The notes beneath the pieces were generated by a model, which was not told the DNA's origin, ran no database searches, and worked only from the letters and a program-made list of their open reading frames with translations. From contig CAZVYN010000001.1 in assembly GCA_964631125.1 (NCBI GenBank), forward strand, positions 1-64,000: a DNA stretch of 64,000 bases, read 5' to 3'. Of this stretch, positions 35,270-43,464 are shown one piece after another. Position 1 is the stretch's first letter. Each line of letters opens with the position of its first letter. A program made the translations under genes and the position numbers. The stretch is from CAZVYN01 sp964631125. Its GTDB lineage: Bacteria > Eisenbacteria > RBG-16-71-46 > CAIMUX01.

Positions 35270-35536
35270 ATGCAAGACGAGATGGAGCCCGAGGTCGCCA
35301 AGCCGGCCCGGGAATTCCGCGAGATCCGCAGCAAGTACGAGTTCGTGGTCGTGGCCGCGCGCGAAGCAGAGCGGTTGAACGACTACTACCGGAATCGCGC
35401 TCTCCAGCCCGATCGCAAGGTGACCCTCGAGTCGACGGAACGGGTTCGCCTCGAGAAGTCCCGGCTGATCTACGAGGAGCAGACGGCGCCTTCCGAAGAG
35501 CCGCGCCGCGAGACGACCTACTTCTTCGGCACCTGA
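35270..35536 (+). CDS. rpoZ: RNA polymerase omega subunit-like protein
   Basis: An 88-residue protein with the omega/RPB6 signature: KYEFVVVAAREAERLND (helix corresponding to the FxLVxxAAxRAxQL motif) and, after a short loop, STERVRLEKSRLIYEE. Omega helps assemble beta-prime. The protein starts after GAGGAGAG. It is followed 24 bases later by a strong terminator. Usual neighbours gmk and coaBC are absent, so it stands alone after degP. Confidence 0.78.
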   Translation: MQDEMEPEVAKPAREFREIRSKYEFVVVAAREAERLNDYYRNRALQPDRKVTLESTERVRLEKSRLIYEEQTAPSEEPRRETTYFFGT

Positions 35537-35560
35537 TCGAGCCGACACGATCGAAGTGAG

Positions 35561-35600
35561 CAGCGAGGACCGATCCACCCGGATCTGTCCTCGCTGTTTT
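35561..35600 (+). terminator. Intrinsic terminator after rpoZ
   Basis: CAGCGAGGAC (35561-35570) pairs with GTCCTCGCTG (35587-35596), with an inner GATCC/GGATC stem, and is followed by four T residues. It ends the degP-rpoZ direction before the convergent SDR gene. Confidence 0.8.
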
Positions 35601-35610
35601 CATACCCGTA

Positions 35611-36324
35611 TCATACCCGCACGATCAGGTGTCGCGCCGCGCCCATCCGCGCGTCGGTCAGACCCAGCAGGAGCGATGCGATCTGCTCGGGGGAGACCCA
35701 GCGACTGCGGTCCGCCTCGGGCATCGCCGCCCGGTTGGCGGGCGAATCGATGACGAACGGCACGACTCCGTGCGCGCGGATGCCGTGGGCTCTTCCTTCG
35801 TCGGCCAGGCCGAGGAGCAGATGCAGGAGACCCGCCTTGGCGACTCCGTACGGAAGCTTCTGCGCCGGACTCTCTATTCCCGCGACCGCGCCGATCGCCA
35901 CGAGAACACCCGGGCGACCACTGTCGCGGAGTCGCTTCATGCACTGCGACAAGACGAGCGCCGGCCCGAGCGTGTTCGCCTCCCACTGGTCGCGCCAGTC
36001 GGCGGCGGACCAGCCATCGGCCGCGCGCCCTCCGGCGTACTTGCCCGCCAGATGGAAGACGGCATCCGGCAGACCGACGGCGCCTTCCCAGCGATCGAGC
36101 GCAGCGCGAATCGCCGCTTCGTCGGAAGTGTCGAAGGCGTCGCCGACGATGGGCGCACCGCTCGCATCGGACGCGACGGTTCGGACCAGCTCGGCGATCT
36201 CCGGGTCGGCGCGGCCGGAGAGCGCGAGCGACCAGCCGGCGGCGCGAAACTGCCGGGCGACCACGCGGCCGAGCCCGCCGGTCGCGCCGATCAAGTAGCC
36301 CACTCGACGTTGTTCCAACTGCAT
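35611..36324 (-). CDS. Short-chain dehydrogenase/reductase
   Basis: A 237-residue classical SDR. The cofactor motif GATGGLGRVVARQF lies at about 12-25, the NAG-type motif reads HLAGKYAGG, and the active site has YGVAK (tyrosine and lysine about 160-164) with a preceding IGAVAG in place of the usual serine region, so the catalytic serine is not evident at the standard spot. The substrate is unknown. It follows the DUF2723 gene 18 bases downstream on the same strand. Confidence 0.82.
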   Translation of the reverse strand: MQLEQRRVGYLIGATGGLGRVVARQFRAAGWSLALSGRADPEIAELVRTVASDASGAPIVGDAFDTSDEAAIRAALDRWEGAVGLPDAVFHLAGKYAGGRAADGWSAADWRDQWEANTLGPALVLSQCMKRLRDSGRPGVLVAIGAVAGIESPAQKLPYGVAKAGLLHLLLGLADEGRAHGIRAHGVVPFVIDSPANRAAMPEADRSRWVSPEQIASLLLGLTDARMGAARHLIVRV

Positions 36325-36342
36325 ATCCTCTCGCGATCGAGA

Positions 36343-38202
36343 TCAGCGCGCCTGCGCGTCGAGGAAGCGAAGCGCGTCCTCCCACTCGGTCGCCTCCGCC
36401 TCGCGTTCGAACACGCGCAGGAACCGGAGTCTACTCGAGGCGACCGAACGCCAGTGCTGGAGCACCTGCTGGTGGATCCGGTCCTCGCGTCGGAATCCCG
36501 CCGCGAACAGCCGCTCGAAGTCGGGCGGTGAAGAGGCCGGCGCGAGCGACGGATCGTTGTAGAGCCGGAAGACAGCCCCCTCGGGGACGGTGATCGCCGG
36601 TGCAAAGAAATTCGCGGCCTGTTCGGGCGGCAGATCGAGCAACGTGTCGAGTGTGTAGACACCGGGTCGAGCCGGCCGATGCGCGAGAGCGAGAGACTGG
36701 ATCACCGTGCGGTAGTTGCGCTCGATCGCTGCAGGGTCGTACGGGTCCCCCGCTTCGAACTTCCGAAGATCAGCCAGGAAGGCCGTCAGGGTCGACTCCA
36801 GCGGCGTGAGCAGCGTCGGATCCCACCGGCGGAGTTGGGGGAAGTACCAGGTGCGCCGCAAGAGCTCCGTATCGACGACCGTGACATCGGTGCGCCTCTG
36901 CTCGATGGCTTGCAGGTAGAGCGCCGGGGAGACCAACGCGTCCCAGTGCCGCGAGAGCAAGATCGCGTCGGGCGGCAGGGCGTCGAGCACGATCTCGGCG
37001 TGGAGCCGCACGAAACGATCTCCGCTCCGATCGGCCGTCGGCCAGCGGAGCAGGCCCGGAGTCAGCACGAGACCCGCGAGAGCGACCAGACTCACGCTCC
37101 GGGCGATCGACTGAGTGCGGGCGGACGGCTGTCCGCGCAAAAACCCCGAGGTGACGAGCGCGCCGAGCCACTGCGACGACAGTGAGAGTCCCGCCGCCCC
37201 GACGAGCACGATCGCAAGGTCGGCCGGCAGATAGTACGGAGCGAGATCGAAGATTTGATAGGCCGATGCCCAGGCAATCGTGGTCGCCGCGACGAGCGAG
37301 AGAAAGATGAGATGGGCCGTGCGCCGTCTCCAGAGCGCGGCCGCGCCGATGACCGCGAGCGCGAGAACGGGCCAGCCGAGACGGTGAGGAAGCGACGTCA
37401 GATAGCTCGCGACGTGCGGCGTCCACTGGCCGCCTTCTTCCAGGAACCAGACTCGGTATTGCGCGGCGGAGACATGCCGCATGAATCCGGCCAGCGCGTG
37501 GGTCCCACCCCAGTCGAGCAGTGGCTCGCACCGAGAGCGGATCGGAAGGTACGCCAGCGCGGAGAGCCCGAGCAGAAACGGGGCGCCCAGGAGCGCGGCC
37601 ACGCGCGGGAAGCGGCGCCAGGCAAAAGGCGCGCCGCGCAGTCCCACGATGAGAGCGAGCGCCAACCCGGGACCGAGGAAGACGACCGTGGCGTGGTGGG
37701 CGCTGCTCAGTCCGACTAGATAGCCGAGCGCGACGAGCGTCCGTTCCGAGGGACGTTCCATCCAGCGAAGCGCGGTCCAGAGGAGCAACGCGACGAAGAG
37801 GAGATGGAGCGAGTAGACCTCGTTGCCGGTCGCCTGCTCCCAGAGAACCGGATTCAGTCCCAGAGCGAGAGCGACGATCCTCGGGACCCAGCGGTCCGAT
37901 CCGATGACGGCGCGGGCCGCAGCCACGGACGCCCAGACGGCGAGCGACGCGGCGAGAGCCGAGAGGAGATTGAGAGCGACGATCGGACGCAGGCCATCGC
38001 CCGCGAGAACCGCGACCCGGCCGAGCAGCGTGTAGAGCGGATATCCGGTGGGGTGCGCGATGCCGAGGCGCGCGCAGACAACCGCCAGCTCTCCCGAGTC
38101 GATCGATCCCAGGTCGGGCGCGGCCGTTCTCGCATAGATCAAGAGCAGCGGGAGCGCGACGTAGAGCAGGTCTTCGACCAGGATGGGCGGACGGCGCTTC
38201 AT
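36343..38202 (-). CDS. DUF2723 multi-pass membrane protein, glycosyltransferase-like
   Basis: A 619-residue integral membrane protein with about ten to twelve helices in the first 440 residues and a soluble carboxy domain. The opening segment APDLGSIDSGELAVVCARLG and IAHPTGYPLYTLLGR is the hallmark of DUF2723, a family related to GT-C O-mannosyl-type transferases; the aspartate in SIDSGEL is the counterpart of the GT-C catalytic DxD/E region. The soluble part includes DALPPDAILLSRHWDAL. It probably moves sugars from lipid carriers to proteins or glycans, unproven. The start follows a TATAAC box ten bases upstream. Confidence 0.8.
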   Translation of the reverse strand: MKRRPPILVEDLLYVALPLLLIYARTAAPDLGSIDSGELAVVCARLGIAHPTGYPLYTLLGRVAVLAGDGLRPIVALNLLSALAASLAVWASVAAARAVIGSDRWVPRIVALALGLNPVLWEQATGNEVYSLHLLFVALLLWTALRWMERPSERTLVALGYLVGLSSAHHATVVFLGPGLALALIVGLRGAPFAWRRFPRVAALLGAPFLLGLSALAYLPIRSRCEPLLDWGGTHALAGFMRHVSAAQYRVWFLEEGGQWTPHVASYLTSLPHRLGWPVLALAVIGAAALWRRRTAHLIFLSLVAATTIAWASAYQIFDLAPYYLPADLAIVLVGAAGLSLSSQWLGALVTSGFLRGQPSARTQSIARSVSLVALAGLVLTPGLLRWPTADRSGDRFVRLHAEIVLDALPPDAILLSRHWDALVSPALYLQAIEQRRTDVTVVDTELLRRTWYFPQLRRWDPTLLTPLESTLTAFLADLRKFEAGDPYDPAAIERNYRTVIQSLALAHRPARPGVYTLDTLLDLPPEQAANFFAPAITVPEGAVFRLYNDPSLAPASSPPDFERLFAAGFRREDRIHQQVLQHWRSVASSRLRFLRVFEREAEATEWEDALRFLDAQAR

Positions 38203-38212
38203 GGGTCTCGCC

Positions 38213-38218
38213 GTTATA
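38213..38218 (-). promoter_or_regulatory. Possible -10 box (TATAAC) of the DUF2723 gene
   Basis: TATAAC on the minus strand ends ten bases before ATG 38202, with no Shine-Dalgarno sequence between. It fits the near-leaderless pattern seen at several other genes of the window. Confidence 0.35.
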
Positions 38219-38395
38219 GCAAGCGGCGGCGCACGCGTCGCCTGCCGCCTCGCGCGGCGACTTCGCCCGGGCGCCGTCGCGTTGACGGCGGGAACTGCGC
38301 CTGCGTATCGTGAGGCGCCTGAAAAGGCGGGCCGATGCGGGCGTCTGCGTTCGCGGCGGGCCCGTTCCCCATCGAGAAGCGCCGGGAGGAGCGTC

Positions 38396-39469
38396 ATGAA
38401 GGACAGCCGTCACGTCCACGTCATCGGAACCGGCACGATCGGGGAGCCGCTCATCGGGCTGTTGGCCGACTACAAGCACGAACTAGGGATCGAGACCGTC
38501 TCCTTCCACAAGCGGACGCCGCTCCTGACCGAGCGGGCGAAGGTGCGCAACCTACTGGACCGCGGCGCGCTGCTCTGCACCGACCAGGACGCGATCGCCA
38601 AGTTCGAGGACCAGGGACTGAAGGTCTCCTGGGAGACAGAGGAAGGCATCAACCGCGCCGCCGTGGTGATCGACTGCACGCCGTCCGGCGTCGGTCACGC
38701 CAACAAGCAGAAGTTCTACGAGCGCTACGTCGACAACACGCTCGGGTTCATCGCGCAGGGCAGCGAGTTCGGCTTCGGGAAGATGTACGCGCGCGGCGTG
38801 AACGACCGCACGCTCACGCGGGGCGACAAGTTCATCCAGGTGGTGAGCTGCAACACGCACAACATCGCCGTCTTGCTCAAAACTCTCGCGCTCCACGAGG
38901 AAGACGACCCGTCGAATCTGATCGAGGCGAAGTTCGTGATGATGCGACGAGCCAGCGACATCTCGCAGGACGACGACTTCGCCCCCGCGCCCAAGGTGGG
39001 CAAGCACGACGACCCGCGCTTCGGGACGCATCACGCGCGCGACGCGTGGCACCTCTACCAGACGCTCGGCTACGACCTGAACCTCTTCTCCTCGGCCATC
39101 AAGCTGAACTCGCAGTACATGCACTGCCTCTGGTTCAGCATCAAGGTGAAGGAAGCGGTCACCCTGAATCAGGTGATCGAGCGTCTGCACGAGAATCGTC
39201 GGATCGCCTTGACCGAGAAGAAGTCGGCCAATCAGATCTTCTCCTTCGGCCGCGACCATGGTCACTACGGCCGCATCCTCTCGCAGACCGTGGTGGTGGT
39301 GCCGAGTCTCGCGGTCAACCGCGATCACGAGATCGTCGGATTCGCCTTCACGCCGCAGGACGGGAATCCGCTCCTCTCCAGCGTCGCGGTCGCGCTCTGG
39401 CACATGGATCCGACGAGCTACGAGAAGCGTCTCGACTGCCTCCGCCCGTTCCTCTTCCAGGAGATCTGA
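38396..39469 (+). CDS. Type II (archaeal-like) glyceraldehyde-3-phosphate dehydrogenase
   Basis: NAD(P)-dependent phosphorylating dehydrogenase of glycolysis/gluconeogenesis, of the type found mainly in Archaea. The 357 residues begin with the Rossmann motif VIGTGTIGEPL; the catalytic cysteine is 152 in VVSCNTHNIA, and the family features VIDCTPSGVGHANK and DLYK-like NKQKFYER are clear. It is quite different from bacterial GapA, which has SNASCTTNCLAP. GGGAGGA lies before the ATG. The downstream gene is an OsmC protein. Whether it replaces or adds to a GapA cannot be told from this window. Confidence 0.85.
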   Translation: MKDSRHVHVIGTGTIGEPLIGLLADYKHELGIETVSFHKRTPLLTERAKVRNLLDRGALLCTDQDAIAKFEDQGLKVSWETEEGINRAAVVIDCTPSGVGHANKQKFYERYVDNTLGFIAQGSEFGFGKMYARGVNDRTLTRGDKFIQVVSCNTHNIAVLLKTLALHEEDDPSNLIEAKFVMMRRASDISQDDDFAPAPKVGKHDDPRFGTHHARDAWHLYQTLGYDLNLFSSAIKLNSQYMHCLWFSIKVKEAVTLNQVIERLHENRRIALTEKKSANQIFSFGRDHGHYGRILSQTVVVVPSLAVNRDHEIVGFAFTPQDGNPLLSSVAVALWHMDPTSYEKRLDCLRPFLFQEI

Positions 39470-39479
39470 GGAACCCGCC

Positions 39480-39914
39480 GTGCAAGCGATCGTGAAGCGC
39501 ATCGGACGCGAGGGGATCAGCTTCGTCGGTCGCGCCGATTCGGGGCACTGGGTGCCGATGGATACGGCGCCCGACCAGGGCGGCCAGAACGCCAGCGCCA
39601 CTCCGCTGGAGCTGCTCTTGATTGCCCTCGGCGGCTGCACGTCGATGGATGTGCTCGCCATCCTCGCGAAGAAGCGGATTCGACTCGATGACTATGAAGT
39701 CGCGCTGGACGGGGATCGCTCGCCGACCCACCCGAAGGTCTTCACGACGATTCGCGTGACCTACCGCTTCTACGGCGAAGGGCTCTCACTGACAGATCTG
39801 GAGCAGGCGGTGCGCCTCTCCGCCGAGAAGTATTGCTCGGTCATGGCGATGGTCGCGCGGGCGGCCGTCGTCTCCCATGGGATCGAGGTCCACCCGCCAC
39901 GCACCGCGCCGTAA
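39480..39914 (+). CDS. OsmC/Ohr-family peroxide-defence protein
   Basis: A 144-residue OsmC-like protein. The catalytic cysteines are in LGGCTSMDVL (about 57) and KYCSVMAM (about 120), the usual positions for a thiol peroxidase of this family. The GTG start at 39480 comes ten bases after the GAPDH stop, with GAGGAA upstream. It converges on trxA with one base between stops. The role is probably removal of organic peroxides in the cytoplasm. Confidence 0.88.
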   Translation: MQAIVKRIGREGISFVGRADSGHWVPMDTAPDQGGQNASATPLELLLIALGGCTSMDVLAILAKKRIRLDDYEVALDGDRSPTHPKVFTTIRVTYRFYGEGLSLTDLEQAVRLSAEKYCSVMAMVARAAVVSHGIEVHPPRTAP

Positions 39915-39915
39915 C

Positions 39916-40236
39916 TCAGATCCCGAAGTGTTGGGTCATCATCCCCGCGATCTTGGCCTTCGCCTCGACGCCGGAGAACTTGTGGACGACCTGTCCGCTC
40001 TTGAAGAACAACACGGTCGGCACCGCCATGATGCCGAACCGCTGCGCCACTTCGGGCGAGTGATCGATGTCGACCTTGCCGAAGGCGACCTTGCCGGTCA
40101 GTTCACCCGCCAGCTCTTCGAGCACCGGCTCCAACCGCTTGCACGGCCCGCACCAGGTAGCTCCGAAGTCGAGGACGACCGGCTCGGCTGCTCCTTCGAC
40201 GAACGTGGTGAAATTCGCGCTGTCTACCTTCTGCAT
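39916..40236 (-). CDS. trxA: Thioredoxin
   Basis: Cytoplasmic dithiol reductase of 106 residues. The active site ATWCGPCKRLEP is canonical, with the cis-proline in MAVPTVLFFKSG and family length exact. ATG 40236 follows GAGGAG; a longer open frame upstream overlaps the ALDH gene and is discarded. It lies downstream of the ALDH7 gene on the same strand and next to OsmC, which may use thioredoxin-type reductants. Confidence 0.96.
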   Translation of the reverse strand: MQKVDSANFTTFVEGAAEPVVLDFGATWCGPCKRLEPVLEELAGELTGKVAFGKVDIDHSPEVAQRFGIMAVPTVLFFKSGQVVHKFSGVEAKAKIAGMMTQHFGI

Positions 40237-40316
40237 CGTGTCGACTCCTCTCGGCTTTCGTTCGTGCCTGTCGCGACTCGGGTGGGATGCCGGGAGCAAC
40301 TCCCGGTTTCCGGGAC

Positions 40317-41843
40317 TCAGACCCCGAACTCGATCCCCTGGGCGAGCGGGAGCGAGTTCGAGTAGTTGATCGTGCAGGTCTGGCGGCGCATGTAGGCCTT
40401 CCAGGAGTCGCTCCCGGACTCGCGTCCGCCGCCCGTCTCCTTCTCGCCGCCGAAGGCGCCGCCGATCTCGGCCCCGGAGGTGCCGATGTTCACGTTCGCG
40501 ATCCCGCAGTCGGATCCGCGCGCGCTGAGGAACAGCTCCGCCGTCTGCACGCTGCGCGTGAAGACCGCGCTGGAGAGCCCCTGCGTGACGCCGTTCTGCT
40601 GCGCGATCGCGTCGTCCAGTTCGCTGAAGGGGAGCAGATAGAGGATCGGCGCGAAGGTCTCCTCCGCCACGATCGGCATGTCGGCGCGAGCGCGCACCAG
40701 CGTCGGTTGGACGAAGTTGCCGGGCCGGTCGAGGCGCTTCCCGCCGTAGAGGATCTCGCCTCCTTGCTCCTTGATCTCCTCCAGGGCGCGGAGATAGCGA
40801 TGCACCGCGTCTTCGTTGACGAGCGGCCCCATCAAGACGCCGTCTTCCAGGGGATCGCCGATCTCGACCGAGCGGTAGACCGCGAGCAGCCGTTCGGTGA
40901 ACGCCGCCTCGATCTCGCGGTGCAGGAAGACGCGCCGAGTCGTCGTGCAGCGCTGACCGGCGGTGCCGACGGCGCCGAAGACGATCCCGCGCAAAGCCAA
41001 CTCGAGATCGGCATCCGGCAGGACGAGGATGGCGTTGTTGCCGCCCAACTCCAGAAGCGAGCGGCCGAGACGGCCCGCCACCACTTGGCCGACGTGACGA
41101 CCCATTCCGCAAGAGCCGGTCGCGCTGATCAACGGGACGCGCCGGTCGTGGATCATCGGTTCGCCCACGTCTTCGACCGTGCCCATCGTCAGGTTGAAGA
41201 GCGCCGGAAACCCGGCTTCGCGCAGGACCGGCTCGACGATCTTCTGGACCGCGATCGCGCAGAGCGGCGTGACCGGCGACGGCTTCCAGACGACGGTGTC
41301 GCCGCAGACCGCCGCGATGAGCGAATTCCAGGACCAGACGGCGACGGGGAAATTGAACGCCGTGATGCAGCCGACCACGCCGAGTGGATGCCACTGCTCG
41401 TACATGCGATGACCGGGGCGTTCGCTGTGCATCGTGAGTCCGTAGAGCTGACGCGACAGCCCCACCGCGAACTCAGCCAGGTCGATCATCTCCTGGACCT
41501 CGCCGAGTCCTTCAGCGCGGATCTTCCCCATCTCCCAGGTGACGAGCGCTCCGAGCGGCTCTTTCTGCCTTCGGAGTTCATCTCCGATCCGACGCACGAT
41601 CTCGCCTCGGCGCGGCGCCGGAAGCAGACGCCAATCGGCGAAGGCGCGCTCGGAGGTCTCGATCGCCCGCTCGTAGTCGGCCCTCCCGGCCTGGAGGACC
41701 CGCGCGATCGGCTCGCCTGTGGCTGGATCGAGCGAGATCAGTTCGGGTCCGCTCGGCGCGTCGATCCACCCGCCTGCGTAGGCCCCGGAATTCACCTCGG
41801 AGAGCCCGAGCGCGCGGAGGATGTCGCCCCGTTTCGCGGTCAT
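40317..41843 (-). CDS. ALDH7-family aldehyde dehydrogenase (aminoadipate semialdehyde type)
   Basis: NAD-dependent aldehyde dehydrogenase of 508 residues. The catalytic cysteine is in GTAGQRCTTTRR and the general-base glutamate in LLELGGNNA. The carboxy end GGAFGGEKETGGGRESGSD followed by SWKAYMRRQTCTINY is diagnostic for the ALDH7/AASADH group, which oxidises alpha-aminoadipate semialdehyde (piperideine-6-carboxylate) in lysine breakdown. Other lysine-catabolic genes are not in the window, so the substrate is inferred. GGGAAGG precedes the ATG. The gene lies upstream of trxA and back to back with rho. Confidence 0.88.
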   Translation of the reverse strand: MTAKRGDILRALGLSEVNSGAYAGGWIDAPSGPELISLDPATGEPIARVLQAGRADYERAIETSERAFADWRLLPAPRRGEIVRRIGDELRRQKEPLGALVTWEMGKIRAEGLGEVQEMIDLAEFAVGLSRQLYGLTMHSERPGHRMYEQWHPLGVVGCITAFNFPVAVWSWNSLIAAVCGDTVVWKPSPVTPLCAIAVQKIVEPVLREAGFPALFNLTMGTVEDVGEPMIHDRRVPLISATGSCGMGRHVGQVVAGRLGRSLLELGGNNAILVLPDADLELALRGIVFGAVGTAGQRCTTTRRVFLHREIEAAFTERLLAVYRSVEIGDPLEDGVLMGPLVNEDAVHRYLRALEEIKEQGGEILYGGKRLDRPGNFVQPTLVRARADMPIVAEETFAPILYLLPFSELDDAIAQQNGVTQGLSSAVFTRSVQTAELFLSARGSDCGIANVNIGTSGAEIGGAFGGEKETGGGRESGSDSWKAYMRRQTCTINYSNSLPLAQGIEFGV

Positions 41844-41979
41844 GCGCCTTCCCTTTCGTCTTGGTCTGGTGGTGGTCTGGTCTTGTTCGAACCACGGAGG
41901 AGAACGGTCGGCCCGTTTCGATGATCGGGCCCGCCGCAGGATAACAAACAGGCTCCTGGCGAAGCGACGCGGCGCTCGC

Positions 41980-41985
41980 TATGCT
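41980..41985 (+). promoter_or_regulatory. Probable -10 box (TATGCT) of rho
   Basis: CGCTATGCTG matches the -10 style seen before lpxH (CGCTATACTG). It would start a transcript with a leader of about 100 bases before the TTG start of rho, longer than the other genes; rho leaders are often used for autoregulation. No clear -35 is visible. Confidence 0.4.
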
Positions 41986-42092
41986 GCGGCGCGTTCCGGT
42001 CGCATCGATCGGAGTCCCCCATCCGGCCCTGATGAGCCGCGCCCGCTCCAGCTCGACCGCAGCGAGACGGGCCCACCGAGAACGGAGCCCTC

Positions 42093-43454
42093 TTGAGCGC
42101 CGACGACCCGGAGCCCGGTCCGCCGTCCGATCCCGAATCCCGACCGCATCGACGCCGGCGCCCCCATCGGGGACGCGCGCGCTCCGCTGCGGACCCTCCC
42201 ATCGACACGAACGGCGCGCCTCTGCCAGGTCGGCCGGACACGGACTATCCCCCAGGGGAGCAGGACGACCGCAGACCGCGCGCCCCGCAGCAGGGGGGAA
42301 CGCGTCCCCCACAGCGCCAGCCACAACGTGAGCGGGGACCCGGCGACGGCGGCGGCGGCGGCGGCGGCCGAGGACGAGACCAGAACCGTGGCCCGGCGCG
42401 CGGACCGTCGCGGGGACCGACGCAAGGAGGCGGCGGAGGGTATGGCGGTGGCGGCGGCGGCGGTGGATACGCCGGCGGCGGCGGCTACGGCGGCCCGCCA
42501 CGCGGGGACCGATCCGGGGACCGATCGGGCGCTCGACGCGGGCGGCCGGGGGGCGGCTCGAGCGCGGCCCGCCGCAAGCGCGATCTGCTGGAGGGACTGA
42601 AGCTCCTGCAGCGCGGCACGAGCATCGACCCGTTCGAACGGCTCGTGCTCGAGACCACTCCCGATCAGTACTCGACCCGCGTCTTCGATCTGATCGCGCC
42701 GATCGGTCGCGGACAGCGTTGCCTCATCACGTCGCCGCCGAAGGCCGGCAAGACGATGATCCTCGAAGCGGTGGCGCGCGCGGTGATCCTCAATCATCCC
42801 GACGTGGAAGTGGTCTGCCTCTTGGTGGATGAACGCCCCGAGGAGGTCACGCACTTCCGCCGCTCCGTCGACTGCGCGGTCGTGGCCAGCTCGAACGACC
42901 AGCATCCCGAGGAGCATGTGCGGGTGACGGAAGAGACGATCGTGAAGGTGGCCGAGTCGGTGGCCGCCGGTCGCGATGTCCTCCTGTTGTTGGATTCGAT
43001 CACACGGCTGGCCCGCGCGTACAACCTGGTTTCGGACGGCAGCGGTCGCACGATGTCGGGCGGGCTCGACGCCAGCACGATGTACGGCCCGCGGCGGATC
43101 TTCGGCGCGGCGCGCAAGATCGAGCATGGCGGGAGTCTCACCATCCTGGGCACGGCGCTCGTCGACACCGGCTCGCGGATGGACGAGGTCATCTTCCAGG
43201 AGTTCAAGGGGACAGGGAACACCGAGGTGGTGCTCTCGCGAGATCTCGCCAACAAGCGGATCTTTCCGGCCATCGACATCCTGCAGAGCGGGAGTCGCAA
43301 GGAAGAGAAGCTCTACTCAGCCGAGGATGTGCGCCGCCTGCACGTGCTGCGCCGGTTTCTGGCGGAAAAGAAATCCGAAGCGGCGATGCTAGGGCTGCTG
43401 AAGATGATGGAGCGGTTCAAGACGAACAAGGAACTGCTCGCCGCGCTGGGCTAA
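42093..43454 (+). CDS. rho: Transcription termination factor Rho with low-complexity N-terminus and no OB domain
   Basis: RNA-dependent ATPase that ends transcription. The 453 residues split into a disordered amino part (about 1-160, rich in Gly, Arg, Pro and Asp with long glycine runs) and a complete hexameric ATPase core from DLLEGLKLLQRG onward: Walker A SPPKAGKT, Walker B VLLLLDSITR, the Q/R-loop regions and the carboxy helix. The usual cold-shock/OB RNA-binding domain (about 80 residues, FGFLR-type) is missing; nothing like it occurs in the 250 bases upstream. The start is TTG 42093, five bases after GGAG. Either an unusual primary-site-free Rho or a paralogue. Confidence 0.9.
   Translation: MSADDPEPGPPSDPESRPHRRRRPHRGRARSAADPPIDTNGAPLPGRPDTDYPPGEQDDRRPRAPQQGGTRPPQRQPQRERGPGDGGGGGGGRGRDQNRGPARGPSRGPTQGGGGGYGGGGGGGGYAGGGGYGGPPRGDRSGDRSGARRGRPGGGSSAARRKRDLLEGLKLLQRGTSIDPFERLVLETTPDQYSTRVFDLIAPIGRGQRCLITSPPKAGKTMILEAVARAVILNHPDVEVVCLLVDERPEEVTHFRRSVDCAVVASSNDQHPEEHVRVTEETIVKVAESVAAGRDVLLLLDSITRLARAYNLVSDGSGRTMSGGLDASTMYGPRRIFGAARKIEHGGSLTILGTALVDTGSRMDEVIFQEFKGTGNTEVVLSRDLANKRIFPAIDILQSGSRKEEKLYSAEDVRRLHVLRRFLAEKKSEAAMLGLLKMMERFKTNKELLAALG
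42350..42500 (+). repeat. GGC-rich low-complexity tract in rho
   Basis: Runs of GGC, GGT and CGG triplets encode the polyglycine and Arg/Gly stretches of the Rho amino end. Such tracts are prone to in-frame length change by slippage. Confidence 0.7.
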
Positions 43455-43464
43455 CGGGATCAGG

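Noticed and set aside
40290..40306. Hairpin CCGGGAG-CAA-CTCCCGG between ALDH7 and trxA
   Set aside because: Seven-pair stem with a three-base loop and no T run in the direction of transcription; not enough for a terminator call.
40287..41924. Long plus-strand open frame opposite the ALDH7 gene
   Set aside because: Antisense to a gene with full ALDH motifs; composition is Asp/Arg-rich and without domains.
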